Assembly (NCBI GenBank): GCA_012728155.1
Contig: JAAYFR010000370.1
Location: 1-9,385 of the forward strand
Length of the DNA: 9,385 nt
Reading direction: 5' to 3'
Source: Bacteroidales bacterium
GTDB taxonomy: Bacteria; Bacteroidota; Bacteroidia; Bacteroidales; Dysgonomonadaceae
Both the position numbers and the translations under genes were made by a program. This document shows positions 1 through 7,027 of this stretch, piece by piece. Under the pieces are notes generated by a model that saw nothing but the letters and a program-made list of their open reading frames with translations, was not told the origin of the DNA and did not search any database. How positions within the stretch are numbered: the first letter of the stretch is position 1; each line of letters opens with the position of its first letter.

Positions 1-1764
1 ATAGAAATTTCCCGGGCAGACAGCATTGACTTTGATGCGGTATGGAGCCAGTTCCAATGCGAAAGACTGGGTAAGTCCGATACCTCCAAATTTACCGCCT
101 GCATAGGCAAAATTGGCTTTACTCCCTTGCAGTCCCGACTTGGAATTGACCTGAATAATATCGGTGTAATAACCCGCAGAAGCGAACTTTGTTTGTAGCT
201 TCATCACCCTACTGACTATTTTCGCACAATAAAAATAGGCACTATAGTTAATCTTGGTGACAAAATTGAAATTCTCCGGTGTCATATCCTCCAAGCCACC
301 CGCCCGAAGTACGCCGGCATTACTGATAAAGCAATCAATTGCCCCAAATTGGGAGATCGTTTCATGGACAAGATTTTCCAGACTGGCTATTTCAGCCACA
401 TTTGTCTTCACAAAAATGGCCCTATTACTTTTTGCAATCCGGTTGAATTTTTCAGCTGTCGCACTGCCTGCCTCTTCATTGAGGTCGGCAATTACAATAT
501 TGGCTCCCTCCTCCAACAGGCATCGTCCGATTCCTTCACCAAAACCTTGGGCAGCACCGGTAATGATAATGGTTTTATTGTCTGCGCGTCCACGGGATGT
601 TCCTGCTGCGACGCTGCGACGATAATTTTCTACCTCCCAGTTGTCGATAAAATCTATCTGCTCCTGCGTCATGGAGTGCGGACCCCCAAATGAATATGAA
701 AGATAGGCTATCTTCATCGCATCTTCAAACACATCCAGGATGATATCGCACTGCTGCGCGTTATCTCCCACGGCAACCAACCCGATTCCTTTTATCAGCA
801 TCACCTTAGGAGGATAACCCAATTTATCCCTGAAAGCTGGAATTATATTCTGTGCCGCCTCTAATACGGTTTCGGGAGTCTCATCATTCAGAAAAATGTA
901 ATTCGATTTGCAATAGACGATGGCATCAGGCGTAAATGGTTTGGAAATATCCTGCTGTGTATCGGGATTATCATAAAAATATTTGATCAATTCGTTTTTC
1001 CTCACCTTCAGCGTCTTCAGTCCGTGGTCTGAAAGCATCATCCTCAGGGCAGGCAGAATCTCTTCAGTACAGCGGCAGGTATCTCTTTCTCCTGCGAGTA
1101 ATGGGGTAGAAAAAGCCTGTTCCAGTTTTTGAAAAATATCAGAATAGATCGATTGAATTTCCTCAATACTGTTTGCAGCGACAAAGATGCCATGGTTTTG
1201 CAACCAGATCACCTTAGCCTCTTCCTTATATGTCACCCTGTATTCTTTGATCCGGTCATATACTTTTTTAAACAGCACATAACCCGGATCGGTATACTCA
1301 ATATACAATGCCTTTTCTCCGAAAATCCGCTTCAACTCAGATTCCGCATTTTGAGCACACATCAATCCGTTCACAGCTGTCGGATGCAGGTGTACCACAA
1401 AAGGGTAATCGATCACATCGTGCATCGATGTCTCCACCGAAGGGCGTCTCCCTTTGGTAAGGGTAGCCTCCGCCAGGTCGTGCTTCACCTGCTCCTCCCG
1501 TTTCGTAGAGTCTGAACTATATTCTTTTTCAGACATCAGCCGCAACTTGTTCCTATCGAGCTGGGCAAATCCCTCTTCGTCAATAGTCGCCAACGCAGCG
1601 CCACTGGCTTTCACCCATATCCTCTCTTTGTTCTTATAGGATGTATTGCCCCCGCCTGCAATGACAAAACGGCTATCTTGCCCATAAAAGCGCGATATAT
1701 ATATTAAATCCCGAATTCCTAAAATATCATTCTCCGCCAAAAAAGTGTGAGACTCCTGTTCCAT
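1..1764 (-). CDS. Bifunctional class II aldolase / short-chain dehydrogenase (rhamnulose-1-phosphate aldolase type), 3' end outside window
   Basis: The frame is open from ATG 1764 to base 1, giving 588 residues; family members are about 700, so roughly the last 110 are missing. The N-terminal half is a class II aldolase/adducin domain: GGGNTSYK at 37-44 (phosphate-binding loop), the zinc-ligand pair HLH at 125-127, and a third His in QNHG at 191. The C-terminal half is an NAD(P)-binding Rossmann short-chain dehydrogenase: TGAAQGFG at 402-409, a SNAG motif, Ser541 and the YxxxK pair Tyr554/Lys558. In characterised relatives the aldolase splits rhamnulose 1-phosphate into dihydroxyacetone phosphate and L-lactaldehyde, and the dehydrogenase oxidises the aldehyde to lactate. 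That exact substrate is inferred; no rhamnose kinase or isomerase is visible here. The start follows an A-rich leader without a clear Shine-Dalgarno. It has the same strand as the dehydrogenase operon but is separated from it by 218 bases containing a large palindrome, so it may have its own promoter. Confidence 0.88.
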   Translation of the reverse strand, partial: MEQESHTFLAENDILGIRDLIYISRFYGQDSRFVIAGGGNTSYKNKERIWVKASGAALATIDEEGFAQLDRNKLRLMSEKEYSSDSTKREEQVKHDLAEATLTKGRRPSVETSMHDVIDYPFVVHLHPTAVNGLMCAQNAESELKRIFGEKALYIEYTDPGYVLFKKVYDRIKEYRVTYKEEAKVIWLQNHGIFVAANSIEEIQSIYSDIFQKLEQAFSTPLLAGERDTCRCTEEILPALRMMLSDHGLKTLKVRKNELIKYFYDNPDTQQDISKPFTPDAIVYCKSNYIFLNDETPETVLEAAQNIIPAFRDKLGYPPKVMLIKGIGLVAVGDNAQQCDIILDVFEDAMKIAYLSYSFGGPHSMTQEQIDFIDNWEVENYRRSVAAGTSRGRADNKTIIITGAAQGFGEGIGRCLLEEGANIVIADLNEEAGSATAEKFNRIAKSNRAIFVKTNVAEIASLENLVHETISQFGAIDCFISNAGVLRAGGLEDMTPENFNFVTKINYSAYFYCAKIVSRVMKLQTKFASAGYYTDIIQVNSKSGLQGSKANFAYAGGKFGGIGLTQSFALELAPYRIKVNAVCPGNFY

Positions 1765-1804
1765 CTTTATCTGTTTTTATTTCTATTCTGATTTATTCAT
1801 CTTA

Positions 1805-1954
1805 TGATTGTAACCAAAGCAAAGAGATATAGCTATTTTGTAGGATCCCATAATTAAGAATAGCTTTCTGAGCGAAGCAGGTTCTACGCTTATCGTGCAT
1901 GAGAACAATAATGGGTCACAAAATATCGGCAATCGGAAGAGTTAGTTACAATCA
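1805..1954. repeat. 150-base imperfect palindrome with 13-base terminal inverted repeats
   Basis: TGATTGTAACcAA at 1805-1817 is the reverse complement of TTaGTTACAATCA at 1942-1954, with one mismatch in 13. Further in, TATTTTGT (1834-1841) pairs with ACAAAATA (1918-1925), and CCCATAATT (1847-1855) pairs with AATAATGGG (1907-1915) with one mismatch. The arms between these blocks are nearly equal in length: 16 bases on each side in the outer internal loop. The apex (1856-1906) can form two small hairpins, GCTT/AAGC (1863-1878) and GTTCT/AGAAC (1881-1906). All pairings were read directly. A miniature transposable element (MITE), another dispersed palindromic repeat, or a structured RNA are all possible. 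No target-site duplication is evident and no transposase is present. Confidence 0.6.
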
Positions 1955-1955
1955 G

Positions 1956-1972
1956 TCAACCCTCTTGGTTGA
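1956..1972. repeat. Short hairpin 3' of the PHP gene, overlapping a 13-base direct repeat
   Basis: TCAACC (1956-1961) and GGTTGA (1967-1972) form a six-base stem with a five-base loop, 11 bases beyond the PHP stop codon on the minus strand. There is no T-run after it, so an intrinsic terminator is doubtful, though a 3'-end stabilising hairpin is possible. Bases 1957-1969 (CAACCCTCTTGGT) are an exact copy of 2041-2053 inside the PHP gene. It starts two bases beyond the end of the large palindrome. Confidence 0.4.
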
Positions 1973-1982
1973 ATATGCATCA

Positions 1983-3128
1983 TTATACAATGAGTTGATC
2001 TCCTAAAACTTCCAGCTCATGCCGTTTAGAACGGTCTGCACAACCCTCTTGGTCAATATATCCATTCAATCCTTGCTTCATCAGGTGTTGATGGGCGGCG
2101 ATGACACACGCCCCTTTATAGTTAATCTCCAGAAGCTTATCGGTCAAAGGGACCGCTCCTCGGGCAAACAATTCGATCGGCTCCATGGCAGGCGTATTAT
2201 GCTCACTTCCGAAGGTCACTACAAAGCCATGGTCATAAAGGTAAGCGGCATATTTTTCCAAAAGCCGGACATCATTCCGCGTAGTGATAAATTCAACAGA
2301 ATGAAACCCTCTTTCGGTGAGTTGTTTTGCCACCCGTTCCAGATCATTTTCGAAATCAGTATAATCACCATTCGCATCATCCGCCAGAAACGGATAGGTA
2401 GGAATGCCACCCGCAGCAATGATGATTTTCTGTACGGTTTGCATCGGCAGGAAAGCAGCAGCCTCCTCTGGGACAAAGGCTGCCCCACCCATTTTCAGCA
2501 GGTTACCCCGGATCTCGTTCTCCACGCCCGCAACATTATCGACCGATGACTTCAAGGGTTTACCATCGAAGAGCTTCTCCAACAACTCTTTTATACACAT
2601 TGCATCATGGTCACAAGCCTTATAGACATTTATGCGTAGTGCCTTTGCCAGATGACGTTCACGCACCTCTCCCTTAGTCAACTCTTCGGTTATCTGTTTG
2701 AGATCAAGCCTGAAATCGTAGTTTTTTTGCTGAAGCAATTCGTTCAGTTTCACGCACATCGCTTCTACCTGCCGGTTGGCCTCATCTCGCACTTTGGATA
2801 ACATCCCTGCATAGGGTTCCTCCAACCGGAAAGGGTATGACAACCCTTTACCGCTCAGATAGGTGCGCCCCGGATTGGCGGGATCATTTACCCGCAATCC
2901 CGCTTTTTGATCTTTCTCGTTCAGACTGATAAATTCGATTCCAAAAAGTGGGTAGAGTTGCCGTTTGGCACAACCATCGGCCCACTCCTGGTATCCTTCT
3001 GTAGTGTAGAAATCATTTATCCCCACCACTTTCACCTCTTCGGCAACCGCCCTGTCCAATGCGTCATTCACATCGGAAAACGCACTGAACGAGTAGGGCG
3101 TATGCATATGTGCATTTACTTTCACCAT
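1983..3128 (-). CDS. PHP-domain protein (metal-dependent phosphoesterase-like), function unknown
   Basis: This gene encodes 381 residues ending in tandem stops (TAA then in-frame TGA). The PHP fold is suggested by HMH at 7-9 (motif I), IND at 37-39 where motif II sits, GIEF at 63-66 (the conserved glutamate), and GSEHN at 307-311 near the C-terminus, resembling the usual GSDxH. PHP domains bind two or three metal ions and hydrolyse phosphoester bonds. Here some usual ligand positions look changed: motif II reads NDF rather than TDH, and the AHP-like motif reads TYP (244-246), so metal content or activity may differ. No signal peptide or membrane segment is seen, so it is probably cytosolic. 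It starts 11 bases after E1; an AAGGAG at 3145-3150, inside the end of E1, is 16 bases from the ATG, longer than usual. The context suggests a role tied to the dehydrogenase complex or the aldolase next to it, but none can be named. Confidence 0.82.
   Translation of the reverse strand: MVKVNAHMHTPYSFSAFSDVNDALDRAVAEEVKVVGINDFYTTEGYQEWADGCAKRQLYPLFGIEFISLNEKDQKAGLRVNDPANPGRTYLSGKGLSYPFRLEEPYAGMLSKVRDEANRQVEAMCVKLNELLQQKNYDFRLDLKQITEELTKGEVRERHLAKALRINVYKACDHDAMCIKELLEKLFDGKPLKSSVDNVAGVENEIRGNLLKMGGAAFVPEEAAAFLPMQTVQKIIIAAGGIPTYPFLADDANGDYTDFENDLERVAKQLTERGFHSVEFITTRNDVRLLEKYAAYLYDHGFVVTFGSEHNTPAMEPIELFARGAVPLTDKLLEINYKGACVIAAHQHLMKQGLNGYIDQEGCADRSKRHELEVLGDQLIV
2041..2053. repeat. 13-base direct repeat, second copy (first at 1957-1969)
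   Basis: CAACCCTCTTGGT occurs exactly at 1957-1969 and 2041-2053, and AATAT follows shortly after both. On the minus strand the gene copy encodes DQEG of YIDQEG. The copy beyond the stop, 84 bases away and in the same reading frame, would read IFNQEG and then a stop. This looks like a vestige of a small in-frame duplication of the gene's 3' end, or a coincidence. Confidence 0.4.
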
Positions 3129-3139
3129 TATCCAATCGA

Positions 3140-5599
3140 TTAAACTCCTTTTTTTGCTCTCCTAATAAACTCACTATCCGTAAAATTCTGTCCGGGAATA
3201 TAATCCTTCAGCGGTAGAATCCGTTCATTGATCATATCCAGGAACCAGCTTGGTTGTGGGAAGAATGCCTCTTCCAGTTCGTGTGCCGGCGTGATCCAAT
3301 TACGTGAACCCAGCACGCAGACCGGAGCATCGAGATAATCGAATGCGAGTTGGCCGATATTGGCAGCAAGGTCGTTCAGGAATGATCCACGTGCGGTAGC
3401 ATCACCTGCGACTATGATCTTGCCGGTTTTCTTCACCGACTCCAGCACCTTTTCATAATTGAATGGCACCAATGAGCGGGCATCGATTACTTCGGCGCTC
3501 ATACCGTACTTTTCTTCCAGCTCTTTTGCCGCCTTTAAGGCAGGATAAAGGGTATGTCCAATGGTCAGGAAAGTGATATCCTTACCCTCTTTCTTCACAT
3601 CCGGCTCGCCGATAGGTATCTCGTAATAGCCGGTAGGAACGCCACCTTCATGGAACTGCTCACCTACGTCATATATCCGCTGGCTCTCAAAGAAAATCAC
3701 CGGGTCGGTGCCCTGCAGAGCAGCATTCATCATCCCTTTGGCATCATAAGGAGTAACAGGGAAGCACACTTTCAATCCCGGAATATGGGCCACCAGCGAT
3801 GTCCAGTCCTGAGAGTGCTGCGCACCATATTTCGAACCTACGGAAACACGAACTACTATTGGCATCTTTAAAACGTTACCGCTCATCGCTTGCCATTTGG
3901 GAAGCTGATTAAAGATCTCATCTCCTGCTCGACCAATAAAATCGCAGTACATGATCTCGGGAATTACCCGTCCGCCACACATGGCATAACCGATAGCCGT
4001 TCCCACAATAGAGGCTTCCGCAATAGGAGAATTGAACAGGCGATGGTAGGGCAACGATTCGGTCAACCCTCCATAAACGGCAAACGCTCCGCCCCAGTCA
4101 CGATTCTCTTCACCATAAGCAATCAAAGAGGCATCTTTATAGAAACGGTCGATGATCGCTTCAAAAAGTCCATCCCTCAAGTGAAACTGTTTCATCTTGC
4201 TGAATGGTTTGCCATCGGCATCAAATGCGAAACGTTCCTTGTTCGCGATCTTCTTCACCCTCGGATTCTCTTCCAATGGCAACAGCACCTCCGGTTGGGC
4301 ATCCGAAAAACTATCTACCGATCCATCGGAGAACATCATCTCTCCAATCACATCGGGATTTTCCATCTTGGGTGAGATCAGGTCATCAATCGATTTCAGG
4401 AACATTTCATAGACCAATTCCTTTATGTTGTGTAGGATTGCATCCAGATCGGCTTGCGTGGCGACCCCCGCTTCGAGCAGTTGTTCACCGTAGCTGCGGA
4501 TGCAATCTTGAGATTCCCATGCTTCCACCTCCTCTTTTGAGCGATAGGATGATGCATCGGAAGGGGAGTGTCCACTGTAGCGATAGGTCAATACATCCAG
4601 CAATACCGGACCTCTCTTTTCCTCAATAATTGTACGTTTACGTTTATAGGCATCAATCACGGCCAATGGATTGTACCCATCTACCCGCTCAGCATGCATC
4701 TGCTCAGGGTTCACTCCGGCGCCGATACGTGCGGCAATGCCGTAACCCATCGTCTCGCCACAAGTCTGGCCTCCCATACCGTACTGGTTGTTCATTATAT
4801 TGATGATCACTGGCAGACCGCCTTTCATATCACCCTCCCAGAGTTCCTTGAACTGATCCATGGCGGAAAAAGTAATCCCTTCCCACACCGGACCGCAAGC
4901 CATGGAAGCATCTCCTATATTGGCCACAACTAACCCCGGCTTACGATTCACCTTCTTATAGAGCGCCGCACCGACGGCTATATCTCCTGATCCCCCCACA
5001 ATGGCGTTGTTGGGATATACACCGAACGGAGTGAAAAAGGCATGCATTGAGCCACCCAATCCCTTATTGAATCCGGTCTTGCGGGCGAAGATTTCGGCCA
5101 ATGTTCCATAGACTAAAAATCTTTTTGCCAATTCTTTGACTGGCCCTTCAAAATCTTTTTTTACGATCTCATAGATCACCCCATCAAAGAAATTCTCCAT
5201 GATATGGGTCAGCTGCTGATCATCCAGCTTGTGGATGGCCGACATCCCTTTGGCCAAAATTTCGCCATGTGAACGGTGACTGCCGAAAATAAAATCGTCT
5301 ACCGTCAATGTCCAGGCCATACCCACTGCCGCCGACTCCTGTCCAATGGACAAGTGTGCGGGACCAGGGTGATTATACGATGTTCCGTTATATTCCCCCT
5401 GTGTCTTGATCAGGTTCAACATAGTCTCGAATTCACGGATCAATACCATATCATGGTAGATCGCTTTAAATTCCTCTGTAGTAAAATTCTCTTTTTCTTC
5501 CTGTACCGTTTTTTGATATTGGTTGACAGGAATTGGTTGAAATTCCACAAATCCGGGCTTACGCACTTCAATCGGATCTATTACTTGTACTTTGGGCAT
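3140..5599 (-). CDS. Fused E1 alpha/beta subunit of a 2-oxoacid dehydrogenase complex (thiamine diphosphate-dependent)
   Basis: One 819-residue chain joins what many bacteria encode as two subunits. The alpha half contains HRSHG (108-112), GGSMH (182-186), the diphosphate/Mg site GDASMA (229-234) ending in NN (270-271), and GHSPSD (343-348) in the active-site loop. The beta half begins near 472 and has GEEN (496-499) and HSQ (595-597). E1 decarboxylates a 2-oxoacid and reductively acylates the lipoyl arm of E2. Oddities are about 40 extra residues between 119 and 164 before the LAEIFARKTG segment, about 12 extra residues inside the thiamine-diphosphate motif, and GDA in place of GDG. Together with the linker these explain why the chain exceeds the roughly 650-700 residues of ordinary fused E1s. 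The start is uncertain: ATG 5641 would add 14 residues (833 in all), but bases 5600-5641 are a low-complexity TTGATTTG-rich leader, so ATG 5599 is preferred. Pyruvate, branched-chain 2-oxoacids or acetoin are all possible substrates. Confidence 0.92.
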   Translation of the reverse strand: MPKVQVIDPIEVRKPGFVEFQPIPVNQYQKTVQEEKENFTTEEFKAIYHDMVLIREFETMLNLIKTQGEYNGTSYNHPGPAHLSIGQESAAVGMAWTLTVDDFIFGSHRSHGEILAKGMSAIHKLDDQQLTHIMENFFDGVIYEIVKKDFEGPVKELAKRFLVYGTLAEIFARKTGFNKGLGGSMHAFFTPFGVYPNNAIVGGSGDIAVGAALYKKVNRKPGLVVANIGDASMACGPVWEGITFSAMDQFKELWEGDMKGGLPVIINIMNNQYGMGGQTCGETMGYGIAARIGAGVNPEQMHAERVDGYNPLAVIDAYKRKRTIIEEKRGPVLLDVLTYRYSGHSPSDASSYRSKEEVEAWESQDCIRSYGEQLLEAGVATQADLDAILHNIKELVYEMFLKSIDDLISPKMENPDVIGEMMFSDGSVDSFSDAQPEVLLPLEENPRVKKIANKERFAFDADGKPFSKMKQFHLRDGLFEAIIDRFYKDASLIAYGEENRDWGGAFAVYGGLTESLPYHRLFNSPIAEASIVGTAIGYAMCGGRVIPEIMYCDFIGRAGDEIFNQLPKWQAMSGNVLKMPIVVRVSVGSKYGAQHSQDWTSLVAHIPGLKVCFPVTPYDAKGMMNAALQGTDPVIFFESQRIYDVGEQFHEGGVPTGYYEIPIGEPDVKKEGKDITFLTIGHTLYPALKAAKELEEKYGMSAEVIDARSLVPFNYEKVLESVKKTGKIIVAGDATARGSFLNDLAANIGQLAFDYLDAPVCVLGSRNWITPAHELEEAFFPQPSWFLDMINERILPLKDYIPGQNFTDSEFIRRAKKGV

Positions 5600-5646
5600 A
5601 TCTTTATTGATTTGTTGATTTGTTGAAAAAATTACCGCCATCTATC

Positions 5647-5658
5647 CCGATGTATCGG
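5647..5658. repeat. Short palindrome between lpd and E1
   Basis: CCGAT-GT-ATCGG forms a five-base inverted repeat in the 69-base lpd-E1 spacer. It lies 48 bases upstream of the preferred E1 start (5599) and 5 bases upstream of the alternative one (5641). It might be an RNA-processing or operator site, or chance. Confidence 0.3.
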
Positions 5659-5668
5659 AATTTTCAGA

Positions 5669-7021
5669 TTATAGAAAAACGGTTTCCTTAATTATTTCAC
5701 TGACTGTAGGATGTGGAAAGACCACCTCTTGCATCTCTTTTAGCGTCATCTCCTGCTCTATCGCGATACAGGCGCCATAAATGATTTCGCTGGCAGGGTT
5801 ACCCAGCATGTGAAGGCCAATCACCTCACCATGCTTTTCTCCTACCAGCACTTTACAGAGTCCGCTTCCTCTTTCGTTTTCAGCAACAAAACGTCCGGCA
5901 TAGGCCATCGGAAGTTTCACCACCTTATAAGCAATATTTTTAGCTTTGGCCGACTCTTCGGTCTCACCCACTCCAGCCACCTCCGGATTAGTATAAACTA
6001 CACCTGGAATTGCATTATAACGCATCATATCACTCCTGCCGGTGAGGTTGTTCACCACTACTTCCCCTTCACGACTTGCCGTATGGGCCAATAAAGAGAA
6101 GCCGGTCACATCACCAGCAGCATATACCCCGGGGACATTGGTGCGCATCTTTTCATCTACTTTGATGCCTCCTCTTACTAATTCCACACCCAGATTTTCA
6201 AGTCCGAATCCTTGCGTAACAGGACGACGGCCAACACTCAGTAATATTTTCTCTCCCTCTATCGTGTCGGTTTTCCCCTCTTTCTCGAAGATGACTCTGT
6301 TGCCATCTACTTGCGTCACTCTGGCATTCAGATGAAAAGCAATACCTTTCTTCGCGTAAATCTCCCGAAGCATCGCTGAGATCTCCAGATCCAATCCCCC
6401 AAGAATTTCGGGCAGCATCTCCACTACCGTCACTTTGGTCCCCAAGCTATTGTAAAAACTGGCAAATTCCATACCGATCACACCTCCGCCGATTACGACA
6501 AGTGATTCAGGTCGATCGGTCAGTTCCAGTATCTCACGATTGGTAACAATTATTTCACCTGCTTCCCGTAACCCGGGTATGGGAGGGACAGATGATTCTG
6601 AACCGGTACAGACAAGAAGATTCTTTCCAATATATTTTTCACCGTTGCCGGTGATCTCGATCCCTTCCGACGAACGCCCATTGATATAAGCCTCGCCTTT
6701 TATCACCGTCACTTTATTGGCTTTCATCTTCCCTTCTACGCCAAGTACAAGTTTACGCACCACCTTCCTCTTGCGGGAGACCATTTTCCCATAATCGAAA
6801 CGGATATTATCACCAAAAACGCCGTAGAGATCCCCATGCAAAGCATTTTCATAAGTCTTGGCACTATAAAGCAATGTTTTAGTAGGAATACAACCCTCAT
6901 TCAGACAGACTCCTCCTATCGATTTTTTTTCGAATAACAGTACACTCAGCCCTTTATGTCCGGCACGTTCTGCCGCAACGTACCCGGCAGGACCTCCACC
7001 TATAATTAGTAAATCGTACAT
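5669..7021 (-). CDS. lpdA: Dihydrolipoyl dehydrogenase (E3)
   Basis: This is the 450-residue flavoprotein E3, a usual length for the family. It reoxidises dihydrolipoamide on E2 and passes electrons through FAD to NAD+. The FAD-binding GGGPAG is at 8-13, and the redox disulfide pair Cys39/Cys44 sits in GGVCLNEGCIPTK. The NAD-binding GGGVIG is at 178-183 with Glu201 at the end of the second strand, which favours NAD over NADP. The second FAD motif, AAGDVTG, begins at 301. The C-terminal HPTVSE places the catalytic His437/Glu442 pair that completes the active site across the dimer. All key residues are present. It begins six bases after the E2 stop and is followed by E1, so it is very likely the dedicated E3 of this complex. 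No strong Shine-Dalgarno is visible, as is common in Bacteroidetes. Confidence 0.96.
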   Translation of the reverse strand: MYDLLIIGGGPAGYVAAERAGHKGLSVLLFEKKSIGGVCLNEGCIPTKTLLYSAKTYENALHGDLYGVFGDNIRFDYGKMVSRKRKVVRKLVLGVEGKMKANKVTVIKGEAYINGRSSEGIEITGNGEKYIGKNLLVCTGSESSVPPIPGLREAGEIIVTNREILELTDRPESLVVIGGGVIGMEFASFYNSLGTKVTVVEMLPEILGGLDLEISAMLREIYAKKGIAFHLNARVTQVDGNRVIFEKEGKTDTIEGEKILLSVGRRPVTQGFGLENLGVELVRGGIKVDEKMRTNVPGVYAAGDVTGFSLLAHTASREGEVVVNNLTGRSDMMRYNAIPGVVYTNPEVAGVGETEESAKAKNIAYKVVKLPMAYAGRFVAENERGSGLCKVLVGEKHGEVIGLHMLGNPASEIIYGACIAIEQEMTLKEMQEVVFPHPTVSEIIKETVFL

Positions 7022-7027
7022 AATCTT

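Noticed and set aside
1802..1900. 32-codon minus-strand ORF (MHDKRRTCFAQK…) inside the palindrome
   Set aside because: It is short, has no ribosome-binding site, resembles nothing I know, and its composition is explained by the palindrome.
2019..2549. 176-residue plus-strand ORF opposite the PHP gene
   Set aside because: Antisense shadow of a well-supported gene; the translation shows no family motif.
3890..4375. 161-residue plus-strand ORF opposite E1, and several other opposite-strand ORFs over E1, E3 and E2
   Set aside because: Composition is that of reverse-complemented coding sequence; the sense proteins carry full catalytic motifs.
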